Source: an uncultured Paracoccaceae bacterium
GTDB lineage: Bacteria > Pseudomonadota > Alphaproteobacteria > Rhodobacterales > Rhodobacteraceae
Length of the DNA: 64,000 nt
Assembly (NCBI GenBank): GCA_947489445.1
Contig: CANLDN010000004.1
Coordinates: 307,147-371,146, forward strand
Direction of reading: 5' to 3'
Positions 50,428-59,047 of the stretch are shown piece after piece (position 1 is the first letter of the stretch; the number at the start of each line of letters is the position of its first letter). Both the position numbers and the translations under genes were made by a program. The notes under the pieces were generated by a model that was given only the letters and a program-made list of their open reading frames with translations, was not told the origin of the DNA and did no database searches.

Positions 50428-50505
50428 CCGTTGGATTAGATGTTTATCACCTTGTTAAAAAATGACTATTCACGGCGTTGCGGCTAAAGCTGGAGAGGGC
50501 ACACC

Positions 50506-51483
50506 ATGACAGAGATTATTTCGCTCGCCGGGGCGAACCTCATCTCTCCGATCATATTGAGCTTTGCGCTTGGTCTATTGGCCGCTTTGGCGCGGTCTGA
50601 CCTCACCATTCCCGAAGCCGTGGCCAAAGGCATGTCCATTTATTTGCTGTTTGCCATCGGTTTCAAAGGCGGCGTCGCGGTTAGCGCGCATGGGGTGGAT
50701 CAAACGCTTGTTCTATCGCTTTTGGCTGGGTTGGTGCTGTCATTTGGTTTGCCATTGATCGCGTTTACGCTGCTCCGGGTCATGACAGGTTTGTCACATG
50801 TAGATGCGGCTGCCGTCGCGGCGCATTACGGTTCTATCAGCATTGTCACCTTTGTTGCGGGCACATCGGTTCTGGAAGGACAATTGATTTCGTCCGAAGG
50901 ATATATGGTTGCCGTCGCTGCGGTGATGGAGGCCCCCGCAATCCTTTCGGCGCTTTGGCTGGTCGCTCGTGGCGGCAGCGGAACCAAGATGGACGCTGGG
51001 CTGATTAGGGAATTGATGCTGAACGGTTCGATCGTTCTTTTGGTCGGTTCATTTGTCATTGGCGCGGTAACCGGAGAGGAAGGACTTGCCGACATCAGCG
51101 CGTTCATCGTTGCGCCGTTTCAAGGTGTTTTATGTTTATTCTTGTTGGATATGGGGTTGATTGCAGGGCGTGGATTGCGCCAATCGCGAGGTGTGCTAGG
51201 GCTTGGTGCCGTTGGGTTTGCGATCCTGATGCCTTTGATTTCAGCTGCAATCGGGTTGGGCGTTGGCATGTTGATCGGCCTATCGTTAGGTGGGATCACC
51301 CTGATGATGGTGCTCAGCGCGTCTGCCAGTTATATTGCCGTACCGGCCGCAATGCGGGTCGCGCTGCCAGAGGCTAACCCATCAGTCTATTTGACCTTGT
51401 CGCTAGGCGTAACGTTCCCGTTTAACTTGACCTTGGGTATCCCGTTATATCTGGCCCTTGCCCAAATGATGACCGGAGGCTGA
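50506..51483 (+). CDS. sbtA: SbtA-type sodium-dependent bicarbonate transporter
   Basis: A 325-residue membrane protein of the SbtA/DUF897 family with about ten hydrophobic helices: NLISPIILSFALGLLAALARSDLTIPEAVAKGMSIYLLFAIGFKGGVAVS, MTGLSHVDAAAVAAHYGSISIVTFVAG, MLNGSIVLLVGSFVIGAVTGEEG, and LGVTFPFNLTLGIPLYLALAQ. In cyanobacteria SbtA imports bicarbonate with Na+ for carbon concentration. GGAGAGGG precedes ATG 50506. It sits between the carbonic anhydrase and sbtB genes. Confidence 0.92.
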   Translation: MTEIISLAGANLISPIILSFALGLLAALARSDLTIPEAVAKGMSIYLLFAIGFKGGVAVSAHGVDQTLVLSLLAGLVLSFGLPLIAFTLLRVMTGLSHVDAAAVAAHYGSISIVTFVAGTSVLEGQLISSEGYMVAVAAVMEAPAILSALWLVARGGSGTKMDAGLIRELMLNGSIVLLVGSFVIGAVTGEEGLADISAFIVAPFQGVLCLFLLDMGLIAGRGLRQSRGVLGLGAVGFAILMPLISAAIGLGVGMLIGLSLGGITLMMVLSASASYIAVPAAMRVALPEANPSVYLTLSLGVTFPFNLTLGIPLYLALAQMMTGG

Positions 51484-51485
51484 CC

Positions 51486-51794
51486 ATGCAGACCCATACC
51501 GCAAAACGTGTCGAAATCGTGATTGAGGCACCGCTGGAGCGCAGGCTGACCGAAGCGCTGACCGATGCCGGCGTGACCGGCTATACCATTCTGCCTGTCC
51601 GTGGTGGTTCGGGTCGTTCTGGCAAATGGACACGTGAGGGACAAGTGGGGCGTGCAGGCATGGTGGCGGTCGTCTGCCTGATCAAACCGGAGCGGCTGGA
51701 TGAATTGCTGGAGGCCGCATTTGAGGTTGTCGAAAAGCACATCGGCGTTGTCAGCATCACAGATGCGCAGGTATTGCGGGCCGAACGGTTCTAA
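51486..51794 (+). CDS. sbtB: SbtB-like PII-family regulator of SbtA
   Basis: A 102-residue PII-like protein: KRVEIVIEAPLERRLTEALTDAGVTGYTILPVRGGSGRSGKWTREGQVGRAGMVAVVCLIKPERLDELLEAAFEVV. The fold is PII but the T-loop is unlike GlnB, and it follows sbtA after two bases, so SbtB is the best call. Cyanobacterial SbtB binds SbtA and adenine nucleotides to close transport. The C-terminal CGPxGC redox loop of some SbtB proteins is absent here (ends QVLRAERF). Confidence 0.88.
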   Translation: MQTHTAKRVEIVIEAPLERRLTEALTDAGVTGYTILPVRGGSGRSGKWTREGQVGRAGMVAVVCLIKPERLDELLEAAFEVVEKHIGVVSITDAQVLRAERF

Positions 51795-51978
51795 TTGGTT
51801 CGTATAATCTTCGGGCGTTTGTTGTTACGTGCCGACGTCGAAATCAAGTTGTTTTGCTGCTGATTGAACCTGCTATGCCTTGCCAACGGGCCACGTCTTC
51901 GCAGCGTACAAGCGCAGGTCGCCATAAAGACTGCAAACAGTAAAACATTGGTGGCTGGCTCTGGCTTCCGAAATGGTC

Positions 51979-52977
51979 CTAACCGTTTAGAACCCGCGCC
52001 GCACTTGGAGCAAAATAGGTCAGGATTCCGTCGCAGCCCGCCCGTTTGAAGGCAAGCAGGCTTTCCATCATCACCTTGTCGCCGTCGAGCCATCCATTTT
52101 GAACCGCCGCTTGCAGCATCGCGTATTCACCGCTGACTTGATAGGCATAGGTCGGCACGCCGAACGTGTCTTTGACCCGACGGCAGATATCCAGATATGG
52201 CATGCCCGGTTTGACCATGACCATGTCTGCCCCTTCGTTCAGGTCGCGTTCCACAAGGCGTAGGGCCTCGTCCGAGTTGCCGGGGTCCATCTGATAGGTG
52301 TTCTTGTCGCCAGTGAGGGCTGCGGATGCGCCAACGGCATCCCGGAAAGGCCCATAGAATGCGGATGCATATTTGGCGGTGTAGCTGAGGATGGTGACGT
52401 TCTGGTGGTTATGCGCTTCCAACGCCTGTCGGATGGCGCCGATCCGCCCATCCATCATGTCAGAGGGTCCAAGAATGTCCGCGCCAGCGTCAGCTTGCGC
52501 AAGGGCCATTTTTACCAATGCCTCGACCGAGCGGTCATTCACGATTTCGCCGTTTTCGACAAAACCGTCATGTCCGTTGATGTTATAGGGGTCGAGCGCG
52601 ATATCGGTCATGATGGCGATGTCGGGGGCGGCGTCCTTGATCGCCCGGATCGCCTGGTTCGTCAGGTTTTCAGGATCCCAGGCCATGGCGCAGTCCTCAG
52701 TCCGCGCCTCCATCCCTGTGTATGGGAAGATGCAGATGGCGGGGATGCCAAGCGATTGCGCCTCAACCGCTGCCTTGGCGATCCGGTCAACGGTTTTGCG
52801 GGTCACGCCGGGCATGGACGCCACAGGCGTTTCGTCATCGACCCCGTCCATCACAAAGATCGGCCAAATTAGATCATCGACCGTCAAGGTGTTTTGCCGG
52901 GCCAGTGCGCGGATTGCGGATGATTGCCGCATCCGGCGCAGGCGTGTGGCGGGGAAGGGGGCAACGGTGGGTTTCAT
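51979..52977 (-). CDS. hemB: Delta-aminolevulinic acid dehydratase (porphobilinogen synthase)
   Basis: A 332-residue HemB that condenses two 5-aminolevulinate molecules to porphobilinogen in heme synthesis. Motifs: RRMRQSSAIRALARQNTLTVDDLIWPIFV, catalytic Lys in LSYTAKYASAFYGPFRDAVG and the Schiff-base Lys in VMVKPGMPYLDI, and metal-related D-x-A-L-D-P-Y (TDIALDPYNINGHDGF), the Mg-type rather than Zn Cys cluster. It stands alone here. A product of this pathway, heme, would also inform Irr, which is thought to control mbfA. Confidence 0.96.
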   Translation of the reverse strand: MKPTVAPFPATRLRRMRQSSAIRALARQNTLTVDDLIWPIFVMDGVDDETPVASMPGVTRKTVDRIAKAAVEAQSLGIPAICIFPYTGMEARTEDCAMAWDPENLTNQAIRAIKDAAPDIAIMTDIALDPYNINGHDGFVENGEIVNDRSVEALVKMALAQADAGADILGPSDMMDGRIGAIRQALEAHNHQNVTILSYTAKYASAFYGPFRDAVGASAALTGDKNTYQMDPGNSDEALRLVERDLNEGADMVMVKPGMPYLDICRRVKDTFGVPTYAYQVSGEYAMLQAAVQNGWLDGDKVMMESLLAFKRAGCDGILTYFAPSAARVLNG

Positions 52978-53085
52978 GGCGGCCTCTTTTTACGGATCAA
53001 ATCTTGGTGCCATGGATTTTGACCCATCACAAGGCTGGGCAAGCCCGTGCGAGGTCGCTAGTGTCCGCCGAACCTGAAACTGCCA

Positions 53086-53625
53086 ATGAGACTGCCCCTC
53101 GTGAACTGGAACGACGCGATTTTTCAAGTTATCGACCTGCGCACATTTTCAAGTATCTGGTTTTGGCTTGCTGTTGCCGTTACATGGTCCACGGTCAGTC
53201 ATTGGATATTGGGTGTGCCGTTCGACATGATTTACCGCGCAAAGCGGTATGGTGGAGAGGCGGCAGATGATCTTGAGGCGTTGGTGGCAATCAATGTCCG
53301 CCGTCTGGAGCAGATCACCGATATTGCGGGCTTGTGGATTATGGGCTTTGCCGCCTTTGTCCTGAGCAGTGTTGCCGCGATGGGGTTTTATTATGGGTTG
53401 GAGCTGGCGCAGGGTGCGTTTTGCATGATGCTTCCGCTAACCCTTGTGGGGATCATGAACCTGCGGGCCAGTCGCCGCTATGGGGTGAAACAACCGAGCG
53501 GAGAGGTTGTGGCGCGTGAGCTAATCCGTTTACGGTTCTGGATTCAAGTTATCGCCATGATATCAATATTTTTTACCGCGATGTATGGGATGTATTACAA
53601 CCTGACGATCCCACCGGGATTTTGA
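53086..53625 (+). CDS. Small membrane protein, DUF599-like
   Basis: A 179-residue membrane protein with hydrophobic helices at FWLAVAVTWSTVSHWILGV, DIAGLWIMGFAAFVLSSVAAMGFYYGL, FCMMLPLTLVGIMNL, and FWIQVIAMISIFFTAMYGMYY. It has a Y-R-A-K-R-Y-G-G cytoplasmic loop. In this bacterial group such proteins often sit in front of mfd and carry a database label tied to the SufBCD complex; I do not see evidence for that link. A 39-base gap separates it from mfd, so they may be co-transcribed. Confidence 0.65.
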   Translation: MRLPLVNWNDAIFQVIDLRTFSSIWFWLAVAVTWSTVSHWILGVPFDMIYRAKRYGGEAADDLEALVAINVRRLEQITDIAGLWIMGFAAFVLSSVAAMGFYYGLELAQGAFCMMLPLTLVGIMNLRASRRYGVKQPSGEVVARELIRLRFWIQVIAMISIFFTAMYGMYYNLTIPPGF

Positions 53626-53664
53626 CCGGTTGACACGCAGGCTCTGCGGGGTAGGTCAGCGGGC

Positions 53665-56600
53665 ATGTCTGATCCCAAACATATCACGGTCTCGGGTGCC
53701 CCGGAGGGGTATGATGCGCAACTGATCCTGGCCGAAGTCGCCAAAGGTGGCCCGGTAGTGCATGTCGCCCGCGATGACAAGCGGTTGGCGGCGATGCAGG
53801 CCGCGATCGCGTTCTTTGCACCCGAGATGCCGGTGTTTGTGTTTCCCGCTTGGGATTGCCTGCCTTATGACCGGGTATCGCCCAATGCTGATGTATCAGC
53901 CGCTCGGATGGCAACATTGGCCGCCCTGGTACATGGTATGCCAGAGCGGTTTGTTTTGCTGACCTCCCTTTCTGCGGCCACCCAGCGTGTACCCGCCCGG
54001 TCGTTATTGCGCGAAGCAGCGTTTACCGCCGTGGTGGGCAAACGACTGGATGAAGCCGCGCTACGGCAGTTTCTGGTGCGGATGGGGTTCACGCAAAGCC
54101 CGACGGTGATGGAACCGGGCGATTACGCCGTGCGCGGGGGGATCATTGATATCTATCCGCCGGGGCAGTCCGGGCCGGTCCGGCTTGATCTGTTTGGTGA
54201 TGTGCTGGATGGTGCGCGCCGGTTTGACCCAGCAACCCAAAGGACGACCGCAAAATTGGCAGAGATTGAGCTGGCGCCGGTGTCAGAAGTCATTTTGGAT
54301 GAGGCGGCCATTACGCGCTTTCGCCAAAATTACCGGATCGAGTTCGGCGCGGCGGGTACGGATGATCCGCTGTACGAGGCCGTGTCTGCGGGCCGCAAAC
54401 ATGCAGGCGTTGAACACTGGTTAGGGTTCTTTCAGGACGATCTGGAAACCCTGTTTGATTATCTTCCGTCTGCGACCGTCACACTGGATGATCAGGTCGG
54501 CCCATCGCGCATGGCCCGCTGGGACAGCATTGCTGACCAATATGGCACTCGGATGCATGCGCTTGGCCAGAAAGGGCGCATGGACAGCGTCTACAAGCCT
54601 GCGCCGCCTGAGTTGCTTTATCTGGATGATGCCGCCTGGGATATGGCTGTTGCTGACCGCCGCGTGATGCAGTTTTCGCCGTTGAAACAGGCGACGGGTC
54701 CCGGTGTAATTGATGCGGGCGGCCGCATTGGTCGCAATTTTTCACCCGAGCGGCAGCAGGAACATATCAGCCTTTTCGGTAGTTTGGCCGATCATTTGAA
54801 GGCGAAATCTGCCGGGGGGCCGGTTGTGATTGCATCCTATTCCGACGGTGCGCGGGAACGGCTGGAAGGGTTGATTGAGGACGAAGGGGTGGCTGAAACG
54901 ATTTCGGTTACTGATTTCCGCCGTGTCGGTAAGCGCGGTGTGCATCTGGCCGTCTGGCCGCTAGATCATGGGTTTGAAGCGCCCGGCCTGACCGTCATTT
55001 CTGAGCAAGACGTGTTGGGCGATAGGTTGATCCGTCAAACCAAGCGCAAGCGCCGGGCTGAGAATTTTCTGAGCGAAGCCAATAGCCTGAACCCGGGTGA
55101 TCTGGTTGTGCATGTGGATCATGGGGTGGGGCGGTTTACCGGCATGGAGGTGGTGACCGCGCTGGGTGCCGCCCATGAATGCCTGCTGCTGGAATATGCC
55201 GAAAGCTCAAAGCTGTACCTGCCGGTCGAAAATATTGAGCTTTTGTCAAAATATGGTCATGAGACCGGGTTGCTCGACAAGCTAGGCGGCGGGGCGTGGC
55301 AGGCTAAGAAGGCAAAGCTGAAAGAGCGTATTCGCCAGATAGCGGAACGGCTTATTCGTGTGGCGGCAGAGCGGGAATTGAGGACGGCGCCGGCGTTTGA
55401 TCCGCCAAATGGGCTTTGGGATCAATTTCTTGCGCGCTTTCCTTATGTTGAAACGGATGATCAACTGGCGGCGATTGAAGATGTCCTGACTGATTTGAGT
55501 GCAGGTAAGCCGATGGATCGGTTGATTTGTGGCGATGTCGGTTTCGGTAAGACGGAAGTGGCGATACGCGCGGCGTTTGTCGCGGCCCTGTCTGGCGTGC
55601 AGGTTGCCATCATTGCGCCAACAACATTGCTAGCCCGACAGCATTATCAGAATTTTGCTGAACGTTTTCGGGGGTTTCCGGTGAACGTCGCCCCACTATC
55701 CCGGTTTGTCAGGGCGGGCGATGCCGCCAAAACGCGCGACGGGATTACCAAGGGCACTGTTGATATTGTGGTGGGCACGCATGCATTGCTTGCGAAGGGG
55801 GTAAGGTTCAAGAACCTTGGCCTATTAGTGATTGATGAAGAACAGAAATTTGGTGTGCAGCACAAAGAGCGCCTGAAGCAATTGCGGACAGATGTACATG
55901 TGCTGACCCTGACGGCAACGCCCATTCCACGCACACTGCAGCTGTCATTGTCAGGGGTGCGTGATCTGTCGATCATTGGCACGCCGCCCATCGACCGGCT
56001 GGCTATCCGCACTTATGTCAGCGAGTTCGATACGATTACTGTACGTGAGGCGCTGTTGCGGGAACACTATCGTGGCGGGCAGTCATTCCTTGTGGTGCCG
56101 CGGATTTCCGACATGGCAGAGATGGAGGATTTCCTGAAACGGGAGGTCCCGGAGGTGTCTTACATCTCGGCCACAGGCCAGATGGCGGCGGGCGAGTTGG
56201 ATGACCGCATGAACGCATTTTATGACGGCAAATATGATGTTTTGCTGGCGACGACCATTGTGGAAAGTGGCCTTGATATTCCGACGGCCAATACAATGAT
56301 CATCTGGCGCGCGGATATGTTTGGTCTGTCGCAGCTTTATCAGATCAGGGGGCGTGTGGGCAGGTCGAAGACGCGGGCCTATGCCTATCTGACCACCAAG
56401 CCGCGGCAGAAGCTGACCGATACCGCGCAGAAACGTCTGCGCGTGCTTGGGTCGATTGATACGCTTGGGGCGGGGTTCACATTGGCGTCGCAAGATCTGG
56501 ATATTCGCGGGGCAGGGAACCTGTTGGGCGAAGAACAATCGGGTCAGATGCGCGAAGTCGGCTATGAGCTTTATCAGCAGATGCTGGAAGAGCAGATTGC

Positions 56601-57114
56601 GGCGATCAAATCGGGTGCTGCCGAGGGGATTATTGATAATGGCCAATGGGCACCGCAGATCAATCTGGGTGTCCCGGTGCTAATCCCGGAGGATTACGTG
56701 CCTGATCTGGATGTACGGTTGGGCCTGTATCGCCGCCTGTCGGATCTGACGACGAAGGTCGAACTGGAAGGCTTTGCCGCGGAACTGATCGACCGGTTCG
56801 GCAAGCTGCCGAAGGAAGTCAACACATTGATGCTGGTGGTCCGGATCAAGGCGATGTGCAAGCGCGCGGGGATTGCTGCACTGGATGCAGGGCCAAAGGG
56901 GGCTACGATCCGGTTCCATAATGACAAATTCGCCTCGCCCAAGGGGCTGGTGGAATTCATCGAAGCACAGCGCGGGCTGGCGAAGGTGAAAGATAACAAG
57001 ATCGTTGTGCGCCGCGACTGGGCCAAGGAACGCGATAAGATCCAGGGGGCGTTCAATATCGCACGTGATCTTGCGCAGAAGCTGGCGGATGAGAAGAAGG
57101 CGCAGGTGGGGTGA
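53665..57114 (+). CDS. mfd: Transcription-repair coupling factor Mfd
   Basis: A 1,149-residue Mfd. N-terminal UvrB-like region (FVFPAWDCLPYDRVSPNADVSAARMATLAAL; DYAVRGGIIDIYPPG), an RNA polymerase-interacting domain (GDLVVHVDHGVGRFTGMEVV), then the RecG-type motor: Walker A GDVGFGKTEVAIRAAF, motif II DEEQKFGVQHKERLK, LTATPIPRTLQLSLSGVRD, VVPRISDMAEMEDFLK, and IRGRVGRSKTRAYAYL. A TRCF C-terminal domain closes it. Mfd removes stalled RNA polymerase and recruits UvrA for strand-specific repair. The stop codon lies inside a strong hairpin shared with the convergent gene. Confidence 0.97.
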   Translation: MSDPKHITVSGAPEGYDAQLILAEVAKGGPVVHVARDDKRLAAMQAAIAFFAPEMPVFVFPAWDCLPYDRVSPNADVSAARMATLAALVHGMPERFVLLTSLSAATQRVPARSLLREAAFTAVVGKRLDEAALRQFLVRMGFTQSPTVMEPGDYAVRGGIIDIYPPGQSGPVRLDLFGDVLDGARRFDPATQRTTAKLAEIELAPVSEVILDEAAITRFRQNYRIEFGAAGTDDPLYEAVSAGRKHAGVEHWLGFFQDDLETLFDYLPSATVTLDDQVGPSRMARWDSIADQYGTRMHALGQKGRMDSVYKPAPPELLYLDDAAWDMAVADRRVMQFSPLKQATGPGVIDAGGRIGRNFSPERQQEHISLFGSLADHLKAKSAGGPVVIASYSDGARERLEGLIEDEGVAETISVTDFRRVGKRGVHLAVWPLDHGFEAPGLTVISEQDVLGDRLIRQTKRKRRAENFLSEANSLNPGDLVVHVDHGVGRFTGMEVVTALGAAHECLLLEYAESSKLYLPVENIELLSKYGHETGLLDKLGGGAWQAKKAKLKERIRQIAERLIRVAAERELRTAPAFDPPNGLWDQFLARFPYVETDDQLAAIEDVLTDLSAGKPMDRLICGDVGFGKTEVAIRAAFVAALSGVQVAIIAPTTLLARQHYQNFAERFRGFPVNVAPLSRFVRAGDAAKTRDGITKGTVDIVVGTHALLAKGVRFKNLGLLVIDEEQKFGVQHKERLKQLRTDVHVLTLTATPIPRTLQLSLSGVRDLSIIGTPPIDRLAIRTYVSEFDTITVREALLREHYRGGQSFLVVPRISDMAEMEDFLKREVPEVSYISATGQMAAGELDDRMNAFYDGKYDVLLATTIVESGLDIPTANTMIIWRADMFGLSQLYQIRGRVGRSKTRAYAYLTTKPRQKLTDTAQKRLRVLGSIDTLGAGFTLASQDLDIRGAGNLLGEEQSGQMREVGYELYQQMLEEQIAAIKSGAAEGIIDNGQWAPQINLGVPVLIPEDYVPDLDVRLGLYRRLSDLTTKVELEGFAAELIDRFGKLPKEVNTLMLVVRIKAMCKRAGIAALDAGPKGATIRFHNDKFASPKGLVEFIEAQRGLAKVKDNKIVVRRDWAKERDKIQGAFNIARDLAQKLADEKKAQVG

Positions 57115-57123
57115 AACCCCACC
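57105..57123. terminator. Shared convergent hairpin at the end of mfd and the MFS gene
   Basis: GGTGGGGT (57,105-57,112) pairs exactly with ACCCCACC (57,116-57,123) around a GAA loop. It spans the mfd stop codon and abuts the stop of the opposite gene. No U-tract; it may act as a bidirectional end or protect mRNA. Confidence 0.5.
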
Positions 57124-58320
57124 CTACACCTCGCCCGGACGTTTGATCATGTTGGTCAGCCAGAGCGCGAGGCTGGCGGCAATCAGTGTTCCGAAGGCCA
57201 TGGGTAGTGGCGTGCCGTCGAACATCAGCGCGACCGGGGCCGCGATAAGTACTGCACCGACGGTGGCCACCGATGCGATGACAGACGCGGCAAGGCCGGC
57301 GATATGGCCCATTTCCTCCATCGCGAGGGCGTTGAGGTTGCCGATGGTCAGCCCCGCCTGAAAGAAGTTGGCCGTTACCCAGAACACATAGGTACCAAAG
57401 GCGAGCCAGTAGGGACCGCCTGCCGCGGTGATCACGATCATCAGCAGCGTGATGGCGATCTGGACGGTGTACATCCCTTTGATGATCGCCCGCATCCCTA
57501 GACGCATGACGATGCGCGCATTCAGGACGCTGCCTGTGGCGGCGATCACGGCGATGGCCCCGAACCAGAGGTGGAAATGCGCGCCCTGACCAAAGGTGAT
57601 GTCGAAAACCTGCTGGGTCGATGACAGCACAATAAAGAGCATGCCGAATGTCAGGGTCTGAACAAAGATCGACAGACGGGCGGTGCGATGGGCGAACATC
57701 TCAAACACGGCGTGGCGCAAGGCAGCGCTGCTGAGGGGCCGCCGGTTTTCCCGCGCAAGCGTTTCGGATTGGCGGAGCATGAGCCAGATCACGGAGATGA
57801 CCGAAAATACCACGAAGGCCAGAAAGATGCTGCGCCAGCCGAAGCTGCCCATGATGTAGTAGCCCAACGTGGGCGCCAGAGCGGGGACGAGCGAGAAGAC
57901 GACCATCACGAACGAGATGATGCGTGCCATGTTGGGGCCGGAATAGAGGTCGCGGATCAGGGCCATGGCAACCACGCGGGGGCCCGCCGCGCCGAGACCC
58001 TGAACAACCCGGGCGGCCAGCATCAGTTCAAGCGATTGCGCCGCCCATGCAGCAGCGCTGGCGAGGATGTAAACAACGGCCCCACCAATCATAACCGGCC
58101 GTCGCCCAAAGGCGTCGGAGAGCGGCCCGGTAAAGAAGGTCCCGATGCCCATGCCGAGGACAAAACTGGTGATGATAAGCTGCGCGTTATTGAGGTTGTT
58201 TGGCGACAATACCATACCGATTTCAGGCAGTGCGGGCAGCATGGCGTCGATCGAAAACGCAATCGTTGCCGACAGCATGGCCATCAGCGCGATGAATTCC
58301 GTTTGAGGCAGACGCTTCAT
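57124..58320 (-). CDS. Bcr/CflA-family multidrug efflux MFS transporter
   Basis: A 398-residue major facilitator with about 12 helices: MKRLPQTEFIALMAMLSATIAFSIDAMLPALPEIG, FVLGMGIGTFFTGPLSDAFGRRPVMIGGAVVYILAS (the MFS signature G-x-L-x-D-x-x-G-R-R), RVVQGLGAAGPRVVAMALIRDLY. This matches Bcr/CflA drug/H+ antiporters. The ATG at 58,320 is preferred; 15 upstream residues in the longer frame look non-transporter-like and Cys-rich. Confidence 0.92.
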   Translation of the reverse strand: MKRLPQTEFIALMAMLSATIAFSIDAMLPALPEIGMVLSPNNLNNAQLIITSFVLGMGIGTFFTGPLSDAFGRRPVMIGGAVVYILASAAAWAAQSLELMLAARVVQGLGAAGPRVVAMALIRDLYSGPNMARIISFVMVVFSLVPALAPTLGYYIMGSFGWRSIFLAFVVFSVISVIWLMLRQSETLARENRRPLSSAALRHAVFEMFAHRTARLSIFVQTLTFGMLFIVLSSTQQVFDITFGQGAHFHLWFGAIAVIAATGSVLNARIVMRLGMRAIIKGMYTVQIAITLLMIVITAAGGPYWLAFGTYVFWVTANFFQAGLTIGNLNALAMEEMGHIAGLAASVIASVATVGAVLIAAPVALMFDGTPLPMAFGTLIAASLALWLTNMIKRPGEV

Positions 58321-58402
58321 GGATGAATCCAGATCGACAAAATGCAAGCAGTTACAGCATCGCAAACAAGGTTTAGGATGGCGTGAACGAATTTTGTGCC
58401 GG

Positions 58403-59047
58403 TCATTCGGCGGCGGCGATCTGGTCCATGATGTCCTTGATCACGCCGACCCACATCTCGGGCGGTTGCGCGCCGGGTACCGCGTGTTTGTTGGCCACAA
58501 TGAATGTCGGCACAGAGGTCACGCCCATTTCGCGACTATGCTTGTCGCGCGCACGGATGTCGTCGGTGTCCGAGTCCGTCGCCAACAGCTTGGTTACCAT
58601 GGCCGCGTCCATTTCGGCTGTGTCGGCAATGTCGGCCAACACCTCATGATTGCCGATATCGCGACCGTCAACGAAATAGGCCTTGAAAAGCAAATCAACG
58701 ACATAAGATTGCCGCTGTTCGATCCCGGCCCAATGGATCAAGCGGTGCGCATCAATGGTGTTGGGTGTGACTTTCATGGCATCGAAATTGATCGTGGCAC
58801 CTGACTTTTCGGCATGCTCCACAACAGGCGCATAGGCCTTGACGGCCCCGTCTTTGCCGCCAAACTTGCCCTCCAGATAGGCTTTGCGGTCCATACCACC
58901 GGCAGGCATGTCAGGGTTGAGCTGAAACGGGTGCCATTCGATCGTGAAGGGATGATCCGGAAATTCGATCAACGCCTTGTCCAGATTTGTTTTACCGATG
59001 TAACACCACGGGCAGATCGGGTCAGAGATGATATCAAGTTTGACCAT
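58403..59047 (-). CDS. DsbA-family oxidoreductase (FrnE-like)
   Basis: A 214-residue protein starting MVKLDIISDPICPWCYIGKTNLDKAL: a DsbA-fold redox protein with active site CPWC, followed by IEWHPFQLNPDMPAGGMDRKAYLEGKFGG, the FrnE/2-hydroxychromene-carboxylate isomerase-like subfamily, and VTSVPTFIVANKHAVPGAQPPE near the end (cis-Pro). No signal peptide, so it acts in the cytoplasm. Its start overlaps the acyl-CoA synthetase gene by about 14 bases, so the two are coupled. Confidence 0.9.
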   Translation of the reverse strand: MVKLDIISDPICPWCYIGKTNLDKALIEFPDHPFTIEWHPFQLNPDMPAGGMDRKAYLEGKFGGKDGAVKAYAPVVEHAEKSGATINFDAMKVTPNTIDAHRLIHWAGIEQRQSYVVDLLFKAYFVDGRDIGNHEVLADIADTAEMDAAMVTKLLATDSDTDDIRARDKHSREMGVTSVPTFIVANKHAVPGAQPPEMWVGVIKDIMDQIAAAE

